Source: Aldehydirespirator sp965203635 | GTDB taxonomy: Bacteria > Actinomycetota > Acidimicrobiia > Acidimicrobiales > Aldehydirespiratoraceae | Length of the DNA stretch: 64,000 nucleotides | Direction of reading: 5' to 3' | NCBI GenBank assembly: GCA_965203635.1 | Contig: OZ241903.1 | Span: 3,038,001-3,102,000 of the forward strand | Made by a program: the position numbers and the translations under genes | Shown: piece after piece, positions 24,093-31,893 of the stretch | Layout of the letters: each line of letters opens with the position of its first letter | How positions within the stretch are numbered: the first letter of the stretch is position 1 | Notes under the pieces: model-generated | Told to the model about the DNA's origin: nothing | Databases searched by the model: none | The model's input: the letters and a program-made list of their open reading frames with translations, nothing else

Positions 24093-26432
24093 TTATGTCG
24101 TGTCTGTTGACAGCAGTCCTTCGATTGTGGAAATCGGGAATCCCAACGCAAGCAAGGCCGCTACCGGATCTTCGACATCGGCAGGAATCTCGACAGAAAG
24201 TTGCAACGGACTCGTAAAGAGCACATACACTGTCTCGCCCGATCCAACGAGGCAGATCTCATCTTCCCCGCACGATATCCATCCCGGAGCAATGAATGCC
24301 GCCCCTAGGTATGCGATGACGGCTGGCCTAACTGAATCATGGCGATCCTTCGGCCATACACGAGTCGCATCAAAAAATGATGGCTTAGCGTCGCGCAGTG
24401 AACCATCTGGTGACCATCTTGCGTGCATATCTTGGAAGTCACTGTCTGTCTCTTGGCGCAGATTTGAACCGTCTGCAGCGAGAGTAAAGATCTCCGAATC
24501 CCCATCGTGCACGCTGCTGTAGCTGATCCGTCCGCCATCAGGCAGCCACGTTGGGAAGAAGTCTCGTATTTCATTGTGAGTCAGTTGCTCGAGAGAAGAG
24601 CCGTCGCTATCGATCAGAAAGATCTCAGAATCCCCATCTCTATCGCTCTCGAAGACCAGGCGAGAGCCATCCGGTGAGAACTGGGCATTGCTGTCGGAGC
24701 TATCGTTGTGGGTCAACTGTCGGAGATTGCGGCCATACAGATCCATGATAAAGAGTTCAAAATCACCATCGCGATCACTGTAGAACGCAAAGTCTACGCC
24801 ATTCGGCGACCAAGATGTAGGTATATCAGTCGATTCACTATTAGTTAGACGGCGTTGGAACCTCCCCTCGGGATCGGAAACATATATCTCAAGCTGTCCG
24901 TCCCGATTGCTTGAGAATAGTATCAGATTGCTGGAATATGACCATACAGGGAAGATGTCACTAAACTCATTAGTCGTAAGTTGATGCATCGTCAAACCGT
25001 CTACATTTCTTACAAAAATCTCCAAGTCGCCATCCGTAGAGCTTGCATATGCAATGCGCTCTGCGTCCGGAGCCCATGTTGGCCACAACTCGTCATCCGA
25101 TTCCCCCGACAAAACCCTTTCAGTTCCACGGTCGAGATTCCTTACGACGATACGCGGGTGTTCTTCCCGCCAGGATATGTAGGCCATCTGTCGATCTGGG
25201 AAGGTGGAGACATTCGACTGCGGCACCTCCGCCTCTCCATCTGCGCCTTCTGCGCTCAACATGCCGGAAGGCGTCTCTGGCAGCGGCGCCGGCGCCTCGC
25301 CTACGATAGATCGCGACGTTGTCTCATCTCCGTCTTGCCCAAGCAGTCCGGCAATGATGAGCAGTATCACTGCGAGCACGCCAGCCGCGACCAGCCATCG
25401 GGGGGCCCGCCTTGACCGGGAAGGTCCAGGTCTTACCCCACCGGCGAGCTGGCCGATACGAGCGACGGCCGCCGGCTGTCCAGTCCCATGCGTCCCAACC
25501 ACTGGTCGTGTCCCATAAACAGGAGCGACACGCAACTGCCCCGGGGCCTTAGTCGAGGCCTTCGCCTTTGCTCTCCGTACGGGCGAAAGCCATTCCGTCG
25601 GTTGAGGACGATCCGTCTGGTCGGGCGACAGGCTCCGTTCGATGAGCCTCTGGATTTCGGACGGGACGCGACCGCGAACCCGCGATGCATCTCTCGAGGC
25701 CTGTTCTCCTGCAAAGAGACGGAGCGCTACAAGGCCCAACTTGTAGACATCCGTATACCGGGTGCCGAGTTTCTCTCGTGGAAACACTGCCTCGATAGAC
25801 CAGTCCGGTGTCTCGTTCTGGGATTCGACACCCCGACCCTCCAACGCCATGGAATCACAGTCAATCAAGTAGACACGTGACCTTGGCACAAACGAAAACA
25901 GCAGATTGCGTGCCGAAAGATCTCCCACAACAATACCACGAGAGTGCATCCACTCTAGGGATTCTCCCAACTTCTCGATGACTTCATATCGTTGACGGTC
26001 GCTTACCCGTAGTCCGATACGGTTCAGATACTCTGGCGGCTTCAGGAGTAGTTGCAAATCACCAATGTGCTCCATCGGTTGTCCTGAAATGCCCCGCAGT
26101 GTCAAGAAGAAGGGTCGAGGAACCTTCGGCATAATAAACCCCGACAGCATGCCTCCCCGTTCTACTAACTGACAGGGCCAAGCAGCGAAATTCAGAAGCG
26201 TTTCCCTATCTTCAATGCTCAGCTCTGAAAAATACTGCTGTCTCGCTTCCAGTGCTTCAATATCGCCGGTCGATGGGCGCTGTGTGTAGTGCTTATAGAC
26301 CGTCTCCGCAGTGAAACCGCCTGTATCCAGCTCAATCAAGCCACCCGGTGCTTCGTAGACCGTCCCCTCTCCGCCGCTTGCGATGACCTTTAGCCCATCC
26401 AAATCGAGACTAGTAGCATCTAGACGCGACAC
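24093..26432 (-). CDS. TerY-P-type Ser/Thr kinase fused to a TM helix and TolB-like beta-propeller
   Basis: 779 residues. Kinase domain (about 10-285): glycine loop GGEGTVYE (20-27), Lys 47 in VYKHY, catalytic loop GIVVGDLSARNLLF (D171, N176) and LIDCDS (191-) instead of HRD and DFG. VGD/DCD variants are usual for the YegI/TerY-P kinase group, so the domain is probably active. A basic Pro/Gly linker leads to one membrane helix (346-365) and then, outside, about six WSPDG-type propeller blades (about 410-665: SSNRDGQLEIYV, YSDRDGDFELFIMD, ESDRDGDSEIFLID and others). The last 110 residues form a separate domain with one Cys pair. The GTG at 26432 follows AGGAATGGGG. A receptor-kinase layout: external propeller sensing, internal phosphorylation, reversed by the PP2C upstream. 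Confidence 0.9.
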   Translation of the reverse strand: MSRLDATSLDLDGLKVIASGGEGTVYEAPGGLIELDTGGFTAETVYKHYTQRPSTGDIEALEARQQYFSELSIEDRETLLNFAAWPCQLVERGGMLSGFIMPKVPRPFFLTLRGISGQPMEHIGDLQLLLKPPEYLNRIGLRVSDRQRYEVIEKLGESLEWMHSRGIVVGDLSARNLLFSFVPRSRVYLIDCDSMALEGRGVESQNETPDWSIEAVFPREKLGTRYTDVYKLGLVALRLFAGEQASRDASRVRGRVPSEIQRLIERSLSPDQTDRPQPTEWLSPVRRAKAKASTKAPGQLRVAPVYGTRPVVGTHGTGQPAAVARIGQLAGGVRPGPSRSRRAPRWLVAAGVLAVILLIIAGLLGQDGDETTSRSIVGEAPAPLPETPSGMLSAEGADGEAEVPQSNVSTFPDRQMAYISWREEHPRIVVRNLDRGTERVLSGESDDELWPTWAPDAERIAYASSTDGDLEIFVRNVDGLTMHQLTTNEFSDIFPVWSYSSNLILFSSNRDGQLEIYVSDPEGRFQRRLTNSESTDIPTSWSPNGVDFAFYSDRDGDFELFIMDLYGRNLRQLTHNDSSDSNAQFSPDGSRLVFESDRDGDSEIFLIDSDGSSLEQLTHNEIRDFFPTWLPDGGRISYSSVHDGDSEIFTLAADGSNLRQETDSDFQDMHARWSPDGSLRDAKPSFFDATRVWPKDRHDSVRPAVIAYLGAAFIAPGWISCGEDEICLVGSGETVYVLFTSPLQLSVEIPADVEDPVAALLALGFPISTIEGLLSTDTT

Positions 26433-26540
26433 ATGCGCCCCATTCCTATTACTGTACCTGCTTCAGCACGCACACCATCGAAGCTAGCAACCAGTTCAGA
26501 CTCCACGCTACCGATCAATTGGGCGCTTCCGCATCCGAGA

Positions 26541-27692
26541 TCATCCCCAAGTAATCGACCATTGGTTCACTTCCAAGTACCCGAGAATAGCCGCAGCGAT
26601 TAATACTCCAACGATACCCGCCAAGACGATGCCAGTAAAGAGCCAAGGCCATCGACGCTTCCGCCTTGATGGCTGTCGCCTATCAGTCATGTCATCGGTG
26701 ATTTCAACCTCGGCGCAAGTTTCTGCCGCCTCCAGACTCTCAGTTATGCTCTTCGAGCTGGCGCTTACCTGAGTCAGATTCATATCACTGCAAGCGCCAT
26801 CATCTGACGCATTTAGCCACACCGCGACCAGCGTCCGGTCGTCATCATATGTGTCTCTTGAGAAGTCAAGCTTATGGGCGAATTCGTATATCGAGGGAAC
26901 TCGATCCATTAGCGTCTCTGCAAACAGTCGCCCGACCTCGCCACTACCATCGCCGAGAGGATCCCCGAATCCATCCGTTCCTAGAAGGAGAGCACTCCGA
27001 CGATTCAACGTTATCTTGGAAACACTAGGCACTTTTGGAACACGTGGCAATGGAATCACACTAGACATGATGACGCCCTGGAGCGTATCTGGTACGTGTC
27101 CTACAATCGCTGCAATATTGTCACCGTCAAGAATCCAGGCACCAGAATCCCCGACGCTGACGACTTCAACTACAGCAGTCCTATCCTCTTGAGCGTCGAT
27201 GACTGCACATATGAGCGTCGTAGCAAGGAGCGACTCGGCACTCTCAGCATCCTCGGTGCCAAAAACATCAGTCGCCTTCTGGATCATCCCCCACGCGATT
27301 TGTTCAATGATGTTCGCCCAATCAATGCAGTCCAGGTCTTCGACCTCTCGCCCCATCACATGAACTGCATATTGAACTGCTGTCGTGCTTCCTACATGCG
27401 ACTGAGGAGATTGCGATACACCATCGGCCACAGCTACCAGAAGACGGCTACCGCCATTATGCACTGTGATAGCAAAATCATCCTGTCGCGGTGTCCCAAA
27501 GTATCGGTGGGCATGTCCTCTTAGGGATGCAGCCCTAATCACAAAATGGTCATTTTCCCATCCATCGAGAACGGAATCAGCGCGATACGGGTATGGGTGG
27601 AAGCGTTCCTCAACGGCACGGGGTTCAATGGAGGGGCCGGGATTGCCAATCACTACGGGTTCTGACGAAAGCCACTGTCTGGGTTTTGGCAC
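26541..27692 (-). CDS. PP2C-family protein phosphatase with C-terminal membrane anchor
   Basis: Metal-dependent Ser/Thr phosphatase, 383 residues. PP2C motifs in order: GTPRQDDFAI (first metal-site region), VAVADGVSQSP (ADG), the GDSGAWIL strand, LLGTDGFGDPLG and YDDDRTLVAVW. A Ser/Thr-rich acidic stretch and basic RRKRRWPW precede a C-terminal membrane helix (GIVLAGIVGVLIAAAILGYL), so the catalytic domain is cytoplasmic and membrane-tethered. I chose the GTG at 27692, which has AAGGA 7 nt upstream, over the in-frame TTG at 27710. It lies between the vWA gene (89-nt gap) and the kinase (108-nt gap) on the same strand, matching the phosphatase of the TerY-P triad. Confidence 0.92.
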   Translation of the reverse strand: MPKPRQWLSSEPVVIGNPGPSIEPRAVEERFHPYPYRADSVLDGWENDHFVIRAASLRGHAHRYFGTPRQDDFAITVHNGGSRLLVAVADGVSQSPQSHVGSTTAVQYAVHVMGREVEDLDCIDWANIIEQIAWGMIQKATDVFGTEDAESAESLLATTLICAVIDAQEDRTAVVEVVSVGDSGAWILDGDNIAAIVGHVPDTLQGVIMSSVIPLPRVPKVPSVSKITLNRRSALLLGTDGFGDPLGDGSGEVGRLFAETLMDRVPSIYEFAHKLDFSRDTYDDDRTLVAVWLNASDDGACSDMNLTQVSASSKSITESLEAAETCAEVEITDDMTDRRQPSRRKRRWPWLFTGIVLAGIVGVLIAAAILGYLEVNQWSITWG

Positions 27693-27781
27693 GACGAAAT
27701 CCTTACCCAAGCGGGAGTGACTCCCCTCAAATGAGGGTCAAAGCCGACGATATTGCGAGCGTGTCGTGGTCTTTACTGAAT

Positions 27782-28468
27782 CTATACTAGGCCCGTGTCA
27801 ATCGGGATGAATCCAGTCGGCTCCTTTAGCAGAATATCCGTATTTCCTTTCTCTGCGGCACGAGCCGATACTATGATCGTATGCGTCAGAATTTCAATAA
27901 ACTCGGTTATAGCGGCGGCCGGATCCATCTGCTCAGATGCTGTCCAGGCGTATTTCGTTCCGTCCGGTGCTTCAGTCGCTACATGCTCGATCACGGCTGG
28001 AACTGCGTCTCCGAACCCAAACGCGAAGATGTTCGGTCGTGCGCGCAGGTCGTTGAGCCGATCAAGAATCGACTCCCACCGATCACCAGTATTAGGTTGA
28101 CCATCAGAAAGAAAGAACACGGCGGGACGAAACACAGCAAATCCGCCGTCGTTTAGGCGCTTCACATGGTCAGGTATCCTCGATTCAAGCGACTCAAATG
28201 CGGCAGCGTAGGACGTAGAGTTTCGGGCATGCAGCTTGGGAACATGTTCCAAGTCACTGACGTCCTCCAACTCCAGATGCCAGATCCCATCATTGGAAAA
28301 GCCAAGCACCGACAAGCGCGCCTTGGAACTGGCAAACGGTTCTAGTCGTATCTTCTCAATGAGATCTTCTAAGGCACTATTGAGGCGATCTATCACTGCT
28401 GACATCGAATAGGACTCGTCTATCACGATATATATTGGAAGCACACGTGCTTGCTCTTCATTCGTCAA
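27782..28468 (-). CDS. TerY-like vWA-domain protein
   Basis: 228-residue von Willebrand A protein. The MIDAS metal site is complete: D17-x-S19-x-S21 in IDESYSMS, Thr 85 in NSTSYAAAF and Asp 122 in FFLSDGQP. The length and the opening (VLPIYIVIDESYSMS) match stand-alone TerY proteins, which are cytoplasmic partners of a kinase and PP2C phosphatase in the TerY-P triad. The start is a TTG at 28468 with AAAGGA 8 nt upstream; there is no signal peptide or membrane helix. It is the first of the three triad genes in transcription order. No tellurite-resistance ter gene (terD/terC) is in the window, so this appears to be an autonomous triad. Confidence 0.9.
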   Translation of the reverse strand: MTNEEQARVLPIYIVIDESYSMSAVIDRLNSALEDLIEKIRLEPFASSKARLSVLGFSNDGIWHLELEDVSDLEHVPKLHARNSTSYAAAFESLESRIPDHVKRLNDGGFAVFRPAVFFLSDGQPNTGDRWESILDRLNDLRARPNIFAFGFGDAVPAVIEHVATEAPDGTKYAWTASEQMDPAAAITEFIEILTHTIIVSARAAEKGNTDILLKEPTGFIPIDTGLV

Positions 28469-28567
28469 CTCAGCAATCCTTTCACGTCGAACCGTCCCAG
28501 CTATCTATCAGACTACATGATCTTCCCAAGCACATGCAATGGAGTGGGCCGTGCTCGTCGACAGCCC

Positions 28568-28825
28568 TTACGGCTTGTGGCGATACTTCGGAGGGTCGGG
28601 CTTCTTGCCGCGTAGAATCAGCCTTCCCCTTTCGGTCAACTCAGGAGGCGGGGGGCGACCGGTAACAAACTGTTTGGCCGCTTCCTTGAGATTCTGCTTG
28701 AAAGTTGGTCGCCTGACGACCCCCAAGTCCACAGCCGCGTTGTATTCCTCAGTCGACAGTTTGCCATCCGCCGCCCTCTGTGCCAGATAGGTCTCCTCGG
28801 GCGACACTTCGTTGCTATGCGACAT
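28568..28825 (-). CDS. Small hypothetical protein (85 aa) upstream of the triad
   Basis: An 85-residue protein starting with an ATG at 28825. The sequence is charged: an N-terminal helix-like part (ETYLAQRAADGKLSTEEYNAAV, partly resembling SHOCT-type short helical domains), then a Pro-rich segment (GRPPPPELTERGR) and a basic C-terminus. No family is recognised. It precedes the vWA gene by 99 nt on the same strand and could be the first gene of the triad transcript or the last of the thrS-HIT group. The 141-bp gap to the HIT gene (28826-28966) holds nothing else I can identify. Confidence 0.6.
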   Translation of the reverse strand: MSHSNEVSPEETYLAQRAADGKLSTEEYNAAVDLGVVRRPTFKQNLKEAAKQFVTGRPPPPELTERGRLILRGKKPDPPKYRHKP

Positions 28826-28966
28826 GCTCTTCGCTCTCTGCCTTGACGGATCCTCTGGGTTGTCTCCGAGGATACCTCCTCTATGGCTTGTTGGCGGCGA
28901 ATGCAGTGACTCCGAGCCGACTCCGAGCCATCTGCAACGTCAATCAGCGGGTGCCTGCGCCGTCGA

Positions 28967-29542
28967 CTAGTTGTTCTGGGGCCAGGTGGCGGTTAGGCGT
29001 TCCCAGCAGTCTTGGAGGCTCTGGGGGAGGACTCTCACATCGGCTATGGCGGTCATGAAGTTGGTGTCGGAGCGCCAGCGGGGAAGCACGTGGATGTGGA
29101 CGTGGTCGAACACGCTGGGGCCGGCGCCCTCGCCCAGGTTGACGCCTACGTTCACCCCGTCGGGCGAGAAGGCGGCCTTCACCGCGGTGACGGCGTCGTG
29201 GACGGTGTCCCACAGCTCGCGGCGCTCGTCCGGGTCGAGGCCCTCAAGGTCGGGAACAGCCCGGTAGGGCAGGATCAGCAGGTGGCCCGTGGAGTACGGG
29301 TAGCGGTTCAGGATGGCGAACACCCGCTCGCCGCGGTGCACGATGTGTGTCTTGTCGTCGGGCAGGCCCGAGTTGAGGATGGCCTCGAAGAGGCTCTGGC
29401 CGTGCCCGCCGTCGGGGCCGGTGCCGGCTCCGGGGACGGTGCCCGGAATGGTGCCGGAAGAGTCCGCGATCCCGGCGGCGGCCGCCTCCCGGTCCTCCAT
29501 CATGGCGGGGATCCGCCAGCCGGCCCAGAGGCGCTCGACCAT
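28967..29542 (-). CDS. HIT-family nucleotide hydrolase/phosphorylase
   Basis: 191-residue histidine-triad protein acting on nucleotide phosphoanhydrides or phosphoramidates (Ap4A-phosphorylase-like group common in actinobacteria). The catalytic motif is HVHIHVLPRW; upstream are NRYPYSTGHLLILPYRAVPDLEGL and NVGVNLGEGAG. The first 50 or so residues are a low-complexity Gly/Pro/Ala extension not needed for the fold, so the true start may be further in, although GGGGGAG stands 7 nt before the ATG at 29542. It follows thrS, an arrangement often seen in actinobacteria (thrS-HIT, commonly followed by phospholipid-synthesis genes, which are missing here, apparently displaced by the island to the right of this gene's 3' end). 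Confidence 0.92.
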   Translation of the reverse strand: MVERLWAGWRIPAMMEDREAAAAGIADSSGTIPGTVPGAGTGPDGGHGQSLFEAILNSGLPDDKTHIVHRGERVFAILNRYPYSTGHLLILPYRAVPDLEGLDPDERRELWDTVHDAVTAVKAAFSPDGVNVGVNLGEGAGPSVFDHVHIHVLPRWRSDTNFMTAIADVRVLPQSLQDCWERLTATWPQNN

Positions 29543-29610
29543 GTCAGGACTCCCCCGGCGTACGGGCCGGCACTGTGGGCCGGGGCCGCGTTCGGCGCTC
29601 GACCATGTCA
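29540..29610 (-). repeat. 17-bp direct repeat at thrS stop and HIT start
   Basis: The thrS stop and the bases after it (TGACATGGTCGAGCGCC, reading down from 29610) recur at the HIT start (from 29546). As a result an ATG at 29606 opens a 20-codon frame (MVERRTRPRPT...) that ends in a TGA (29546-29544) one base before the HIT ATG. It may be a duplication by slippage or a coupling leader peptide. Confidence 0.6.
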
Positions 29611-31596
29611 GCTCCGGGCCTCGACCTCGGCTGCCAGGCGGGCCGCGAAGGCTTCCAGCGGCACGTCGCGCTCGGGCTTCTTCGTGCCGCGGGCGTTGAC
29701 CCCGACCGTGCCGCCGGCGACGTCGTCGTCTCCCACCACCAGTACGTAGGGGACCTTGGCCACCTTGGCGTTGCGGACCCGCTTGCCCAGGGGCTCCTCC
29801 GCCGGGCTGGTCTCCACCCTGAAGCCGTGGGAACGCAGGGTCCCGGCCACCTCGATGGCGTAGTCGGCGTGAGCCGCGGCCACCGGGAGCACTGCGGCCT
29901 GCACCGGCGCCAGCCAGGCCGGGAACGCGCCCGCATAGTGCTCGACCAGCAAGCCGAAGAAGCGCTCCACCGCACCGAACAGCGCTCGATGGATCATCAC
30001 GGGACGAGGTCGGGAGCCGTCAGCGGCCACATACTCCAGCCCGAAACGCTCGGGCAGGTTGAAGTCGAGCTGGATGGTCGACAGCTGCCACGACCGGCCG
30101 ATGGCGTCGCGCACGTCGACGTCGATCTTGGGGCCGTAGAAGGCGCCGGCTCCCTCGTCGATCTTGTAGGCGAGCCCGTTGGTGTCCAGCGCGGCGCGCA
30201 GCCCGGCGGTGGCCTCGTCCCACAGCGCCGGCTCCCCCACGGACTTTTCCGCGGGGCGGGTGGAGAGCTTGGCCACGAAGTCCGTGAAACCGAAGGCCCG
30301 AAGCACGCTCAACACGAACTCGAGCAGCGAGGCCAACTCCGCGGCGATGTCGTCGCGGGTGCAGAAGATGTGGCTGTCGTCCTGGGTGAATCCCCGGCTG
30401 CGGAGCAGGCCGTGCACCGCGCCCGACAGCTCGTAGCGGTAGACCGTCCCCAACTCGAACAGCCGCATGGGCAGGTCCCGGTAGCTGCGCTGCGACGACC
30501 GGTAGATCATCACGTGGAACGGGCAGTTCATCGGCTTGGGGTAGTAGTTGGTGCCGTCGACCTCCATGGGCGGGTACATGCTCTCGGCGTAGAAGTCGAG
30601 GTGCCCGGAGGTCTCCCACAGCACCGACTTGGCGATGTGGGGCGAGAACACAGACTCGTAGCCGCCTTCGGCGTGGCGCTGGCGGGAGTAGTCCTCCATG
30701 AGCGTGCGCACCAGGGCGCCCTTGGGATGCCACACCGCCAGTCCCGGTCCCAGCTCGGTGGGCCACGACACCAGGTCGAGCTCGGCAGCGAGCCGCCGGT
30801 GGTCGCGCCGCTCGGCCTCGGCCAGGCGGTGCAGGTGGGCTTTGAGGTCTTTGCGGGTGGCCCAGGCGGTGCCGTAGATGCGCTGCAGCATGGGGTTGCG
30901 CTCGCTGCCCCGCCAGTAGGCCCCGCTGACCCGCTGCAGGGCGAAGTGTCCCAGCCGCCCGGTCGAGGGGACGTGGGGTCCCAGGCACAGGTCCACGAAT
31001 CCGGCCGGGTCGCCGTTGCCGGCGTCGTTGCGGTAGCAGCTGACGCTGCCGCCCCCCGACACCTCCGAGGCGAGGTCGCCGTCGGCGCCCGCGCCCATGG
31101 CCACCGCCTCGATGATGGCCCGCTTGTAGGGGTGCTCCGCGAAGAGCTCCAAGGCGTCCTCGGCCGCCATCTCGACCCGCCGGAACGGCTGGTCGGCGTC
31201 GATGATCTCCCGCATCCGGCCCTCGATGCGCTCCAGGTCGGCGTCGGTGAAGGTGCCTCCGTCGGGCAGCTCGAAGTCGTAGTAGAAGCCGTGCTCGATG
31301 GGCGGCCCGATCGCGAAGGTGGCCCCCGGGTAGAGGTCCAGCACCGCCTGGGCCAGCACGTGCGCGGTGGAGTGGCGGATGGTGTGCAGCCCCCGGTCCG
31401 TCGACGCGGTCACGATCTCCACCGACTCCCCGTCGGCCAGCGGAGCGACCAGGTCTCTCTCATCGCCGTCCACCACCGCCACCACGGCGTCGGCGGCCAG
31501 CCGGGGGCCGATGTCGGCGGCCAGATCGGCCGCGCTGGCACCCTCGGCCAGCTCACGCTCCGAGCCGTCGGGCAGCGACACCGAGATGACAGACAT
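29608..31596 (-). CDS. thrS: Threonyl-tRNA synthetase
   Basis: Class II aminoacyl-tRNA synthetase charging tRNA-Thr, 662 residues, full length. Domains: TGS-like N-terminus (1-65), editing domain with HSTAH and CLGPH (the HxxxH and CxxxH pair that removes misacylated Ser), catalytic core with PMNCPFHVMIYRS (zinc Cys), motif 2 FELGTVYRYELSGAVHGLLRSRGFTQDDSHIFC (zinc His) and VMIHRALFGAVERF (motif 3, third zinc ligand), and the C-terminal anticodon-binding domain (QAAVLPVAAAHADYA). The ATG at 31596 begins SVISVSLPDGSERELAEG. The leader contains two hairpins (31660-31682, 31696-31721). A HIT hydrolase follows on the same transcript. Confidence 0.97.
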   Translation of the reverse strand: MSVISVSLPDGSERELAEGASAADLAADIGPRLAADAVVAVVDGDERDLVAPLADGESVEIVTASTDRGLHTIRHSTAHVLAQAVLDLYPGATFAIGPPIEHGFYYDFELPDGGTFTDADLERIEGRMREIIDADQPFRRVEMAAEDALELFAEHPYKRAIIEAVAMGAGADGDLASEVSGGGSVSCYRNDAGNGDPAGFVDLCLGPHVPSTGRLGHFALQRVSGAYWRGSERNPMLQRIYGTAWATRKDLKAHLHRLAEAERRDHRRLAAELDLVSWPTELGPGLAVWHPKGALVRTLMEDYSRQRHAEGGYESVFSPHIAKSVLWETSGHLDFYAESMYPPMEVDGTNYYPKPMNCPFHVMIYRSSQRSYRDLPMRLFELGTVYRYELSGAVHGLLRSRGFTQDDSHIFCTRDDIAAELASLLEFVLSVLRAFGFTDFVAKLSTRPAEKSVGEPALWDEATAGLRAALDTNGLAYKIDEGAGAFYGPKIDVDVRDAIGRSWQLSTIQLDFNLPERFGLEYVAADGSRPRPVMIHRALFGAVERFFGLLVEHYAGAFPAWLAPVQAAVLPVAAAHADYAIEVAGTLRSHGFRVETSPAEEPLGKRVRNAKVAKVPYVLVVGDDDVAGGTVGVNARGTKKPERDVPLEAFAARLAAEVEARS

Positions 31597-31659
31597 CGAC
31601 TCCGAGGCTACCGCTGCCCCCTAGTCTGCGGGCTACGCCGATCTGGTGGGACATGATGC

Positions 31660-31721
31660 GGGGAGCGGCTCAGCCGCTCCCCGGGGGTCTCATGCGGACA
31701 GAGCCTCGCGGCAGGCTGTCC
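31660..31721 (-). promoter_or_regulatory. Hairpin-rich thrS leader
   Basis: A perfect 10-bp stem (GGGGAGCGGC/GCCGCTCCCC, 3-nt loop) at 31660-31682 and a second, interrupted stem (GGACAG/CTGTCC) at 31696-31721 lie about 64-125 nt upstream of the thrS start. I see no T-box consensus, no leader peptide of Thr codons and no T-tract, so the function (leader control, or terminator of an older transcript) is open. The remainder of the 297-bp gap to 31893 shows only the promoter of the next gene. Confidence 0.5.
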
Positions 31722-31881
31722 GGGGCCGAATCTTGTGTCAAGTGTCTCGTGCAGGGGCGGTCGTACGGGTATCGGCAGCGGGGCGGGGCGAGGCCTCCGA
31801 ATCCATGTGCGTCCTCGATCCATACATGAGGTCACATAGCCTTTCCCCTGGCTAATTCGAATACCATAGGTATCAGTCGCC

Positions 31882-31887
31882 TAGCAT
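31882..31887 (+). promoter_or_regulatory. Probable -10 element for leaderless SLH-protein mRNA
   Basis: TAGCAT is followed by 6 nt (ATATCC) and the ATG at 31894; there is no ribosome binding site. The surrounding 31850-31893 stretch is distinctly AT-rich, as expected for a promoter. The same TANNNT-6 nt-start geometry occurs at 14280. Confidence 0.5.
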
Positions 31888-31893
31888 ATATCC

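Noticed and set aside
24093..26432. Kinase judged as a pseudokinase because HRD and DFG are missing
   Set aside because: The catalytic Asp, the Asn and the Lys are present, and G-D-L-x-x-x-N with D-x-D-S is a family trait of YegI/TerY-P kinases.
31597..31750. T-box riboswitch for thrS
   Set aside because: No AGGGTGGNACCGCG-like T-box sequence or specifier loop could be found on the minus strand.
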